Assembly (NCBI GenBank): GCA_963710175.1
Contig: CAVPZC010000001.1
Span: 1,798,001-1,862,000 of the forward strand
Length of the DNA: 64,000 nt
Direction of reading: 5' to 3'
From: Phormidesmis sp963710175
Lineage (GTDB): Bacteria; Cyanobacteriota; Cyanobacteriia; Phormidesmidales; Phormidesmidaceae
Shown here: positions 16,099 to 23,945 of the stretch, in pieces
Layout: each line of letters begins with the position of its first letter
How positions within the stretch are numbered: the stretch's first letter is position 1
Position numbers and translations under genes: made by a program
Notes under the pieces: model-generated
What the model was told of the DNA's origin: nothing
The model's database searches: none
What the model saw: only the letters and a program-made list of their open reading frames with translations

Positions 16099-17406
16099 CT
16101 AGCGAGACGCCTCGGCCACAACCGGACGGGTCAGCATCTTTTTGATAAAAGTCGGCAGACAGAAAGCGGCCTGATGAACTTCAGGGTTGTAATACTGCAA
16201 ATCGTGATCAGCTGCAAACTGCGTAGCTTTGTCAGTATTGAGAGCCGCCACCGGGTGGACGCCGGTTTTAGTGCAGTAGGTAAAGCTCCACATGCCCGTC
16301 GGGTAAGTCTGAATAAAGGCCAGATAAGCATGGACATTCTGCGGCTCAAAAATGTCTTGCAGGCAGTGGCTCAAATCGACAAAAGCTGCCTGGTTGAACC
16401 GGGGCGATTCGCTCTGAGCGGCCATTATGCCTTGGGGCGTGAGGCAGCGGTGAACATTTTTATAGAACTCGGCGCTAAAGAGACCCACCGATGGCCCTAC
16501 CGGGTCAGAAGAATCAACCACAATAAAGTCAAAGCTTTCAGAGTCAGCATTTCTCAGGTAGTCAATGCCATCGGCAATAATCAAATTGAGCTTGGGATCG
16601 CTGAGCGAAGACGACAGCGAGGGCAAAAATTCGCGCGAAGCTCGCACCACCACTTCGTCAATTTCGACCATAGTGACGCTTTCTACCGAGTCGTGTCTGA
16701 GGATTTCGCGGACGCTGCCGCCGTCACCGCCACCGATCACCAGCACGTTTTTCACCTGCGGATTAACCAGCATCGGCACGTGGATAATCATCTCGTGGTA
16801 GGCGGTTTCGTCTTTTTCGCTGCACATCACCATTTTGTCGACGGTGAGCATTTTGCCGTACTTAAAAGTGTCAAAAATTTCGACCAGCTGATAGGGCGAC
16901 TTTTCTTGAAAAATGCGATCGCCCTTATGCCGAATCGACAGCGCAATATTTTCGTCCTTATCGGTAAACCATACGCTGCGACTGTGCTTGGGCGGCATGA
17001 TTTTTTGAGTGGCCGTATCGCGCATCTCACCCAGGTCAATATCAATTTTCTCTAACAGCTCTAGCTGACCGCGATTGAGTTCTATCGCCGACCCGTGCTC
17101 TGCTTTGAAGGCAGACTTCAAGCTTTCATAAGACACCCAAGGATTGACCGAATCGCCGCAGGTAAACAGATCGACCGCCGCGTAGCGATACTCCGGCCAG
17201 GTGTGAATCGCCAAGTGACTCTCTTGAATTACAATCACCCCCGAGACACCAAACGGAGAAAAATGGTGGAATACTGAGTTGATAATCGTAGCGCCGGACT
17301 GAGTAGCGGCCTCCAGCATGTCGTGTTCTATGCGGGGCACGTCATTCAAAATTTCAGCAGAGCAGCCGTGGAATTCGACTAAGATATGGCGACCGAGGGA
17401 CTTCAT
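16099..17406 (-). CDS. Fused S-adenosylmethionine decarboxylase - spermidine synthase
   Basis: A 435-residue SpeD-SpeE fusion. Residues 1-~125 are a prokaryotic AdoMet decarboxylase: QESHLAIHTWPE with Ser63 as the self-cleaving pyruvoyl precursor, His68, and Cys83 in FTCGD. Residues ~140-435 are a spermidine synthase: YQLVEIFDTFKYGKMLTVD, ETAYHEMIIHVP, the AdoMet-type loop GGGDGG (225-230) and VDSSDPVGPS (297-306). Cleavage at Ser63 would leave the alpha chain joined to the synthase. The product would channel decarboxylated AdoMet to an aminopropyl acceptor. speB lies 15 nt downstream. Confidence 0.94.
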   Translation of the reverse strand: MKSLGRHILVEFHGCSAEILNDVPRIEHDMLEAATQSGATIINSVFHHFSPFGVSGVIVIQESHLAIHTWPEYRYAAVDLFTCGDSVNPWVSYESLKSAFKAEHGSAIELNRGQLELLEKIDIDLGEMRDTATQKIMPPKHSRSVWFTDKDENIALSIRHKGDRIFQEKSPYQLVEIFDTFKYGKMLTVDKMVMCSEKDETAYHEMIIHVPMLVNPQVKNVLVIGGGDGGSVREILRHDSVESVTMVEIDEVVVRASREFLPSLSSSLSDPKLNLIIADGIDYLRNADSESFDFIVVDSSDPVGPSVGLFSAEFYKNVHRCLTPQGIMAAQSESPRFNQAAFVDLSHCLQDIFEPQNVHAYLAFIQTYPTGMWSFTYCTKTGVHPVAALNTDKATQFAADHDLQYYNPEVHQAAFCLPTFIKKMLTRPVVAEASR

Positions 17407-17720
17407 AAGCAGATTAGAAGCAGATGCGTTTCTAGATAAGGGGCGAGAAGCAAGTCAAAAGTACCTTAGAAAGTACCCTAAGGGCAGGCAGCAGCCTCAG
17501 CCTTACATCACAACAGACCGAGTGACTCGCGGTGTACGAATGCATCCGCACGCCGCTATATTGAAATCAAATGCGCCGTGCCTGAGAATATTAGCGGGCA
17601 GATCGCTATTGCTATGTAGAGATTTTGGCATCGCCTGTGTCTTCAGCACTCTAGATAAAGTTATAGAGGCTAAGCTACTAAGCTACAGCGGCCTTTCGTT
17701 TACCCTCAGGAGAACCGTTC
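17407..17720. other. Divergent intergenic region between speD-speE and the kinase
   Basis: About 310 bp containing the 5' regions of both genes and a decayed half of the two-hairpin repeat (17510-17560). No coding sequence is supported. Confidence 0.55.
17510..17560 (+). repeat. Two-hairpin repeat, decayed copy E (right half only)
   Basis: Keeps the ACAACAG block, the stem GCGGTGTACG / CGCACGCCGC around AATGCATC, and the terminal GCTATA (17555-17560). The left TATAGC end is not found. The stem has one G-T wobble and one A-C mismatch, consistent with decay. Confidence 0.6.
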
Positions 17721-19949
17721 ATGAATGCAGGTGATGGGCTAGGCGCGTCAACGTCGCCTCTGGGGTCGCCTTTAGGCGATCGCTACGAAGTTATCCGCGA
17801 GTTAGGGCGCGGTGGATTTGGCCAAACCTACCTGGCTAAAGACCTGCACCGCTACAACGAGCCTTGCGTCCTCAAAGAATTTCTCCCCCAGGTAGAAGAC
17901 AAAGCCACTCTCAACAAGGCCAAAGAGCTGTTTGAGCGTGAGGCCAACGTCCTCTATCAGCTAGGCCACAAGCAAATTCCCGAATTTCGTCAGCTGCTAG
18001 AAGTCACCTCAGAAGCGGGCGGTCGCCTATTTTTAGTCCAAGACTACGTTGAAGGCCCCACCTATCAGGCTTTGTTGCAAGATCGTCAGCAGTTTGGTGG
18101 CCAGTTTACCGAAACCGAAGTCACTCAGCTGCTCTATCAGCTGCTGCCCGTGCTGTCCTACATTCACGGCTTAGGACTGGTGCACCGCGACATTTCCCCC
18201 GACAACCTGATTTTGCGGCAGTCAGACGGGCTACCGGTGCTGGTTGACTTTGGCAGCGTCAAAGAAATTACTGCTGCGGTCCGCTCTCAGCTGGCCATTG
18301 CCGGAGCGGGGCCCACGCCTACGAGAATTGGCAAGGTAGGCTATGTGCCGCCAGAACAGCTCAGCAGCGGCGAGGCCGACCCTGCTAGCGACCTTTATAG
18401 CCTGGCCGCGACGATGTTAGTGCTAGCCAACGGCAGAGAGCCTCAGGTCCTGCATGACCCTTATCAAAGCACCTGGACTGGCTACGAAGCCGTCAGCCCC
18501 AAGCTAGGCCGGATTTTGGCCAAAATGCTGGATTCCAACCCGTCGGAGCGATTTCCCACAGCTGAGGCTGTATTGACCGCCCTAAGAAGTGTTCAGAGAA
18601 GTGTTCAGAGAAGCGATGATACCGTCAGCCGTACGCCTGTAGAAGACCTGAACGTAGTGGCCGGGGCGATATATCCACCCGTCGATGCAGCGCGCTCAGA
18701 AGAATCAGCGCTGATGGATTCGGAGATCGTAGATGACGACGATGAGACCGCCACTGTCATGGCTGCACCGGGCGCAGCTATAGACGAGCCAACTGAGGCA
18801 GAAAGAGAGCTGGAAGAGTCCTCAGACGTATATGAACCGGACCTTGAATCCGAAGTGCAATCACGGACATTTAAACGGCCCGATTCGCGTTCGGCGCTAA
18901 TCGCCCTGCTGGTCGTACTGGGAGTGGTCGCGACCTTACTGCTGTTTTCGCTAGTACGGTTTTTGAATAGGCCGTCCAATGACACCCCGCAGCCGCAGGC
19001 TACCGACCAGACGCAGCCATACTCCTCTGAAGAAGCGGCCCGTAAGCAGGAAATTGAGCGCCGCCGGCAGGGGTTAGGCATCGACCAGGGCTATTTTGCA
19101 CGCTTGGTCAACCAGCTCTTTTATCAGGACTACCCGTCTTTGCGCAACAGCGGCCCAGACGGTGGACCTAAGCCGCTGACGACTGCCCCAGAAGACGAAC
19201 CGCTGCGACTTCGCTGGGACAACATCGCGCTCGACCTGCTCGATACCTTAGAGACCAATTTCAGCCAGGGCAGCCTCAGCGCCTTGGGTAGCTATAGCGA
19301 AGACAGCCGTAGCCGCTGGCAGTCGCAGGTTGCACAGGTCAACGTAGGCACCCGGTCGCTGTACGACTTAGTCGATGCCAAGTTTTTCCAGCTATTTCCA
19401 GGTCAGTCCGGCCAGGATTTTATCAATCAGCCCGTTGGCCAAATTTACTACGCCCTGGCAGACGACCGCGCCCGCTCCATCGAGTCTGGCGCGCTGAGAG
19501 AGGAAGTGCAGTTTGCATCGGGCGCTTTCCGGCAAGATGTCAGCGGCACCATCGGACCTGGAGAAGGCCGAGTGTACACCATGCGGCTATCAGCCGGACA
19601 GCTGCTAAGACTGAGCCTGTCGGCCCCGGCTGAAAGTACTTTGCTCTCGCTCTATCTGCCGGCGCCAACAGACGACAATCCGTTTGTCTTGGCCGATTCA
19701 GAAGACATCACCTGGTCAGGCGCAGTAACCCAGTCTGGCTACTATGAGGTGGTGGTGGTCAATCGCGCTGCCGAATCCATCACCTATCAGCTGGCCGTTT
19801 CGGTTGACAATGTCACTTCGCCGCCGCCTGATGACGACGAAGCGGCAGCGGACTCACCAGACTCAGACGACGACGCTGAGACGCCTGATGAAGAGGCTGC
19901 GACGCCTGAGCCCTTTATTGAGCAGCCAGACGAAGACAACACGCCTTAG
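17721..19949 (+). CDS. Transmembrane Ser/Thr protein kinase with extracytoplasmic sensor region
   Basis: 742 residues. A Hanks-type kinase domain spans ~21-290: GRGGFGQTY glycine loop, Lys52 in VLKEF, HRD (155-157) and DFG (176-178). Next is an acidic Ser/Glu-rich linker and one transmembrane helix (~391-414). A cyanobacterial module follows (GLGIDQGYFARLVNQLFYQDYP to FFQLFPGQSGQDFINQPVGQ), then a PPC-like beta domain (~610-700) and an acidic tail. The catalytic residues are intact, so it should be active. It is probably a receptor-like kinase with the C-terminal half outside the cytoplasm; the ligand is unknown. AGGAG precedes the ATG. Confidence 0.88.
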   Translation: MNAGDGLGASTSPLGSPLGDRYEVIRELGRGGFGQTYLAKDLHRYNEPCVLKEFLPQVEDKATLNKAKELFEREANVLYQLGHKQIPEFRQLLEVTSEAGGRLFLVQDYVEGPTYQALLQDRQQFGGQFTETEVTQLLYQLLPVLSYIHGLGLVHRDISPDNLILRQSDGLPVLVDFGSVKEITAAVRSQLAIAGAGPTPTRIGKVGYVPPEQLSSGEADPASDLYSLAATMLVLANGREPQVLHDPYQSTWTGYEAVSPKLGRILAKMLDSNPSERFPTAEAVLTALRSVQRSVQRSDDTVSRTPVEDLNVVAGAIYPPVDAARSEESALMDSEIVDDDDETATVMAAPGAAIDEPTEAERELEESSDVYEPDLESEVQSRTFKRPDSRSALIALLVVLGVVATLLLFSLVRFLNRPSNDTPQPQATDQTQPYSSEEAARKQEIERRRQGLGIDQGYFARLVNQLFYQDYPSLRNSGPDGGPKPLTTAPEDEPLRLRWDNIALDLLDTLETNFSQGSLSALGSYSEDSRSRWQSQVAQVNVGTRSLYDLVDAKFFQLFPGQSGQDFINQPVGQIYYALADDRARSIESGALREEVQFASGAFRQDVSGTIGPGEGRVYTMRLSAGQLLRLSLSAPAESTLLSLYLPAPTDDNPFVLADSEDITWSGAVTQSGYYEVVVVNRAAESITYQLAVSVDNVTSPPPDDDEAAADSPDSDDDAETPDEEAATPEPFIEQPDEDNTP

Positions 19950-19997
19950 GCGGCTGATGGCCTGGGATAGATTTTTGCACTGTTATGGCTTTGAATT

Positions 19998-20945
19998 TTA
20001 GTCGGTTCTGGCTATGAAGGAGGCGATCGCCTGCGCAAATTCAGCTGCCGATTCGTAGGGCATCACGTTGCGACCGGCAATTTCTACCCCCTGAGCATTG
20101 GAAAAGCGATCCAGGTAAGTTTGCAGGCGTAGCTCGGCTGCGCTGGCAGTGCCGGCATTTACTTGTTTGGCGCTCTGTTTGGCAGCAGTGCGGTCGATGG
20201 TGGAAGCGGTTTCGCCCATGACAATCAGCGTAGGCTGATGGATGTGAGCGATCGCCGCCGCATAGTCCTCTCGCCAAAATCCAGCCAAAAATGAAAACAC
20301 CGCACAGCGACTGGCCATCTTCAGCGATCCGGCATGGAGCATTGCCAGCCAGTCAGCAGTCACATCTTCTGGGCGCTCAAACAGCTGCCGCTGAGAAAAG
20401 GAGCGCAAAAAAGACTCTCGCCTGGCGTAGCGATAGAACAAATTGCCTAGCGGCGAGTCGAACAGCTGCCAGCTGATCTGCTGCTTCCAGGCGGCAGTGG
20501 GCGTCGTCATTAGCCGCCAGGCCGGTGGCCCAGAGAGTACCAGCCCTTTTACTAGCCCTTTCGCTTGGACAGCGGGCTGCGTCATCAGCCGTACGGCCAC
20601 CGGCAGCAGCGCCCCTTGCACGACCAATATGACCGGCTTCTGCACTACCTGGTCGATGAAATAAGCTAGCTGCTCGGCCCAGTCCTCCGGCACATAGGCG
20701 CGCGCTGGCATATCGCTGTCGCCGCAGCCCAGCAAATCTGGATTGTAAATTGGGCTACGAGTAGACTCGTCAGCCGCCGTCCACTGCTGAATAAAAGGCT
20801 GCCAAAACCGTCGAGAGAGGCCCACCCCAATCGGATGAATTAGCAGCAGAGCGCGATCGCCCTGCCCTGGCACCTGCTCGAAGGCACAGCGGTGAGTTTG
20901 CCAAATATAAAATTCCATAGGCAAAATTCCATAAAATGAGGCCAA
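19998..20945 (-). CDS. Alpha/beta-hydrolase fold protein, catalytic triad apparently lost
   Basis: 315 residues with the fold's landmarks: LLLIHPIGVGLSRRFW (oxyanion region), DLLGCGDSDMP and VILVVQGALLPVAVRL. VVQGAL aligns with the nucleophile elbow GHSxG but has Gly where Ser should be. At the C-terminus, GRNVMPYESAAEF has Asn where the catalytic His should be. It may therefore be non-catalytic or use other residues. Met10 (start at 20918) is an alternative start and begins a more typical N-terminus. The gene is monocistronic and convergent with the kinase gene. Confidence 0.72.
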   Translation of the reverse strand: MASFYGILPMEFYIWQTHRCAFEQVPGQGDRALLLIHPIGVGLSRRFWQPFIQQWTAADESTRSPIYNPDLLGCGDSDMPARAYVPEDWAEQLAYFIDQVVQKPVILVVQGALLPVAVRLMTQPAVQAKGLVKGLVLSGPPAWRLMTTPTAAWKQQISWQLFDSPLGNLFYRYARRESFLRSFSQRQLFERPEDVTADWLAMLHAGSLKMASRCAVFSFLAGFWREDYAAAIAHIHQPTLIVMGETASTIDRTAAKQSAKQVNAGTASAAELRLQTYLDRFSNAQGVEIAGRNVMPYESAAEFAQAIASFIARTD

Positions 20946-21044
20946 AAAGCTTCCGGTAGCTGGCGCTAAATCAGCACCATACGATCTCCACTTTCCAGCA
21001 TACGCGCCTGCTGGTGAGCACAGGTTCGCTTTACAAAACTGGCC

Positions 21045-21635
21045 TTAAACCGCTGTTAGCAGCGATCTCGATGAAGCAACATTATTTCTAAACTCGGTCT
21101 CAAGCGTCAGCTCGGCATCAAATTTGGCCTGGTGCAGCGTTGTCGATTGCCAGCAAACGGACTCCATTCGAGCCCCGGTCAAATTAGCTCCGGTCAGGTC
21201 TGCGCCAGTTAGATCTGCGCCGGTAAAGTCGGCGCTGCGTAAGTCGCCGTAGCACAGTTTGGCTCCTCGCAAATCGGCACCAGCAAAGCAGGCAGAGCGG
21301 AGATCGGCCAAGCGCAGATCGGTTCTATGCAGCTCGGCTCCGCTAAAATCGCAGCCGCTTGCAGCACAGCGAACCATCACGACCTGATGTAAGTTAGCCC
21401 AGCGTAGGCTGGCCTGCTGCAAATTGGCCCGCCACATCATGGCCCCGGTCAGATCGGCGTCGTCTAGTTTGATCTGGCTGAGGTTGGCGCTGGTAAAATC
21501 CGCCCAGCACAGGCGCACGCCGGGCAGCTGAAACGAACGCAGATTACACTCGCGCAGATCGGTCCGCTCAAAGTTGCGCTGACCTGTCACGTATTTTTCT
21601 AAAAGTCGATGAGAGCCGAGCTGATAAGCGTCCAT
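21045..21635 (-). CDS. Pentapeptide repeat protein
   Basis: 196 residues, mostly A(D/N)LxX pentapeptide repeats from about residue 28 to 165 (for example ADLRSACFAGADLRGAKL and ADLTGADLTGANLTGA). These predict a right-handed quadrilateral beta helix. There is no signal or membrane segment, so it is cytosolic. The function is unknown; the fold is a protein-protein or DNA-mimic scaffold in characterised cases. An HLR1 box about 80-95 bp upstream suggests control by the high-light regulator RpaB. Confidence 0.88.
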   Translation of the reverse strand: MDAYQLGSHRLLEKYVTGQRNFERTDLRECNLRSFQLPGVRLCWADFTSANLSQIKLDDADLTGAMMWRANLQQASLRWANLHQVVMVRCAASGCDFSGAELHRTDLRLADLRSACFAGADLRGAKLCYGDLRSADFTGADLTGADLTGANLTGARMESVCWQSTTLHQAKFDAELTLETEFRNNVASSRSLLTAV

Positions 21636-21711
21636 TTTACCTACTGCCTGATTGCCTGGCGCTTACACAAATTCCCTTAAGAGGATTTGTGAAGTTACAT
21701 TAACTGTTATT

Positions 21712-21729
21712 AATGTAACAAAATGTAAC
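21712..21729 (-). promoter_or_regulatory. HLR1 box (RpaB binding site)
   Basis: On the minus strand the sequence reads GTTACATT-TT-GTTACATT, a full match to the cyanobacterial HLR1 consensus (G/T)TTACA(T/A)(T/A)NN(G/T)TTACA(T/A)(T/A). It ends 77 bp upstream of the pentapeptide gene start. A third half-site in inverted orientation (GTTACATTAA at 21694-21703) makes a 10-bp dyad with 21710-21719. Confidence 0.75.
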
Positions 21730-21775
21730 TGTAGCGGCAATACTTTATGGCAGCTGATGGACCAAATAATCGTCT

Positions 21776-22288
21776 CTAATAGATTGGCCCGGCAGCAGTA
21801 CACACAGTGGACCAGCGCTCGTAGTCTATGCGGGCATCTAGCAGGCCGCTGATTTCTCCGCGCTGACCGATCAGTCGCTCTTGATTAAGGGAGTTGGGTT
21901 CCGCGTAGGTAGTGAGCTGGTCGAGGGTGGTGGCGGCGCAGACCCAGTCTTTTTGGCTGGTGGCTGTGGCCAGCTGGGCTTCTAGCTGGCTAATTGCGCG
22001 GCGGCGAGGGGCCGTTCGCTGATAGTAAATGTAGTAGACCATGTTGTCGGCAGCGGCCTGGGCGTAGGGCTGGTTGGGCTGTAGGGCCAATGCCCTACGA
22101 AAGTTGATCAGGGCCGTATTAAAATCGCCCTGGCGAGAAGCCGCGTAGCCAACATTCATGAGCTGGTCGAAGGTGAGGGCTGACTGGGCGATCGCCGGAC
22201 TCACCGCCACCATCGCGGTCATCAGCCCCAGCGCAAAAGCTTGACGTAGCGATTTGAGACGCTGTGAAATAAAGAGAGACGGCAGCAT
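21776..22288 (-). CDS. Exported TPR-like protein
   Basis: 170 residues from the ATG at 22288. An N-terminal signal segment (FALGLMTAMVAVSPAIAQS, cleavage likely after AIA) precedes one clear TPR unit (LMNVGYAASRQGDFNTALINFRRALALQPNQ) and helical sequence with two Cys (DWVCAATTLDQL, STVCTAAG). It is probably periplasmic; function unknown. I reject the longer in-frame extension to 22561 because it overlaps the yaiI gene and the signal peptide would be internal. Confidence 0.75.
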   Translation of the reverse strand: MLPSLFISQRLKSLRQAFALGLMTAMVAVSPAIAQSALTFDQLMNVGYAASRQGDFNTALINFRRALALQPNQPYAQAAADNMVYYIYYQRTAPRRRAISQLEAQLATATSQKDWVCAATTLDQLTTYAEPNSLNQERLIGQRGEISGLLDARIDYERWSTVCTAAGPIY

Positions 22289-22460
22289 AGTGAATCTCAG
22301 CAGCTGAGTGATGAATGCTAAAAGTAGTAAAGCTGTCCGATAGCGTAAACTATCCCACCCAAGGCAGCCTGAGTGAAATCGACCAACATTCATTGTTATA
22401 AACTGAGCTGAATGCCAGCACTTAAGTAAATCCACGCGGCAGCTAACTGGGAGCAGGCCA

Positions 22461-22907
22461 ATGCAAATATGGGTAGATGCCGACGCTTGTCCAAATCCGA
22501 TTAAAGAAATCTTGTTTCGGGCCGCAAAGCGGACAGGCTGCCCGCTAACGCTGGTTGCCAATCAACCGGTGCAGGTACCTGCCTACGCAGAGATGCTGGT
22601 AGTGCCAGCGGGATTCGACGGGGCAGACAACAAAATTGTGGAAATGCTAGCGCCGGAAGATCTGGTCGTGACAGCAGATATTCCGCTGGCGGCGAAGGTA
22701 TTAGAGAAGGGCGGCTATGTGTTTGACCCCAGGGGCGATGAGTATACGAGCCGGAACATTGGCGATCGCCTCTCCGTCCGTAACCTGATGGAATCCTTTC
22801 GCGGCGGCGCAGAACCCGTTGGCGGCGGTCCGCCCCCTCTAAACAACCGAGACAAAGCCAACTTTGCCAATCAGCTGGACCGATTTCTGGCAAAATATCG
22901 CAATTGA
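22461..22907 (+). CDS. YaiI/YqxD family protein (DUF188, UPF0178)
   Basis: 148 residues with the family signature MQIWVDADACPNPIKEIL at the N-terminus, ADNKIVEMLAPEDLVVTADIPLA in the middle, FDPRGDEYTSRNI, and a FANQLDRFLAK end. The conserved Asp residues (DADACP, TADIPLA) suggest a PIN-like/NYN nuclease fold, but no activity is established. Length is typical. A weak GGGAGCAGG precedes the ATG. Divergent from the exported TPR gene. Confidence 0.92.
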   Translation: MQIWVDADACPNPIKEILFRAAKRTGCPLTLVANQPVQVPAYAEMLVVPAGFDGADNKIVEMLAPEDLVVTADIPLAAKVLEKGGYVFDPRGDEYTSRNIGDRLSVRNLMESFRGGAEPVGGGPPPLNNRDKANFANQLDRFLAKYRN

Positions 22908-23232
22908 CTACTTTCTGTTATTCTAAAATTCGTATCTTTAGATTAAGAAAAGGTTAATTTTACTGTTGATCGGAACATACACCTATGGGCTAAGTGCTTT
23001 TGTGCAGCGATTGGCACGCTAGAAAGGCTACCGGTTTCAGAGACTTTTAATCTCAACGAACCGGATTTTTGCTCAGAGCCCTGTGGCAAAAGATACCAGC
23101 TTGTTGCCAGTGTTCCCAATGAAGTTTTTGGCAAAGAATTAGAGAACTGTTGCAACGCTACTAAAGCCTGCATGAAAAATCAGTGCTTTGCATCATTTTT
23201 GACCGGGCGCTTAGCCGCGAGAGGACATCTGT
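22908..23232. other. Intergenic region with a terminator-like hairpin
   Basis: About 325 bp between yaiI and the membrane protein gene. It holds the hairpin at 23031-23070; otherwise I see no gene or repeat. Confidence 0.5.
23031..23070 (+). terminator. Probable intrinsic terminator after yaiI
   Basis: CCGGTT pairs with AACCGG and an inner GAGA pairs with TCTC around a short loop. It is followed directly by ATTTTT. The 3x4 internal loop weakens it, and it lies 120 bp after the stop. Confidence 0.45.
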
Positions 23233-23943
23233 GTGAAGAGAACTATCTACGCCAAGCTAAATATATCCAGACAAAGAACACTCAGGTTCCTGCTGTTCTT
23301 AGTTGTTGGATTTTCGCTGCTTAGCGTTGCTGCTAGCTCGGCAAAAACTTTCTTACCTGACTATCCTTCCAGAGACATGTTGAATGCCTGGCTCAACGTA
23401 GATAGCGAAGAATCTTTTGCTACATTCTACTCAACGTATGCACTTCAGGCCTGCGCACTGTTGCTGTTTGCCATTTCTCACCTTACAAAGCTAAGCCAGG
23501 GGAAATTTTTACGGCATTGGCAGCTGCTGTCTTTAATCTTTGTAGGCCTATCTTTCGACGAAGCGCTTTCCTTCCATGAAAGAGCGATTGGTCCACTAAG
23601 AGATTTTTTTCATACGACAGGTTTTTTATACTACGCCTGGGTCATCCCTGCTATTGTCTTTATCGCTATTGTCCTGCTGGGCTATTTTAAATTTTTGATT
23701 GCGCTGCCCAAAGCAACCCGACGCTTATTTTTGGCAGCGGGCAGTTTGTTTGTAGGCGGAGCGGTCGTGATGGAAATGGTAGGCGGCAAAATTTTGAGTA
23801 TGCAGCTGCCAGAGATAGCGTACATTTTAGCGGTGACTTGCGAAGAATTTTTGGAAATGCTCGGCATCGTCATTTTCATATATGCGCTGTTGTCTTACCT
23901 GAAGTCGCAGCTCATAAACATTGAAATTTCGTTTCTGGACTAA
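23233..23943 (+). CDS. Polytopic membrane protein with conserved acidic/His motifs, unknown
   Basis: 236 residues with about six hydrophobic segments: FLLFLVVGFSLLSVAAS, YALQACALLLFAISHL, LLSLIFVGLSF, AWVIPAIVFIAIVLLGY, LFLAAGSLFVGGAVVMEMV and LGIVIFIYALLSYL. At membrane borders are the motifs FDEALSFHERAIGPLR and TCEEFLEMLGI, whose Glu/His pattern suggests a metal or proton site. I do not recognise the family with certainty. The GTG start has GAGAGGA about 7 nt upstream. It is convergent with bciB. Confidence 0.68.
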   Translation: MKRTIYAKLNISRQRTLRFLLFLVVGFSLLSVAASSAKTFLPDYPSRDMLNAWLNVDSEESFATFYSTYALQACALLLFAISHLTKLSQGKFLRHWQLLSLIFVGLSFDEALSFHERAIGPLRDFFHTTGFLYYAWVIPAIVFIAIVLLGYFKFLIALPKATRRLFLAAGSLFVGGAVVMEMVGGKILSMQLPEIAYILAVTCEEFLEMLGIVIFIYALLSYLKSQLINIEISFLD

Positions 23944-23945
23944 AG

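Noticed and set aside
16174..17055. 293-residue frame antisense to speD-speE
   Set aside because: A shadow of the real gene; its His/Val-rich composition is typical of antisense reading.
22288..22561. N-terminal extension of the exported TPR protein
   Set aside because: It overlaps the well-supported yaiI gene and would bury the signal peptide; the ATG at 22288 fits better.
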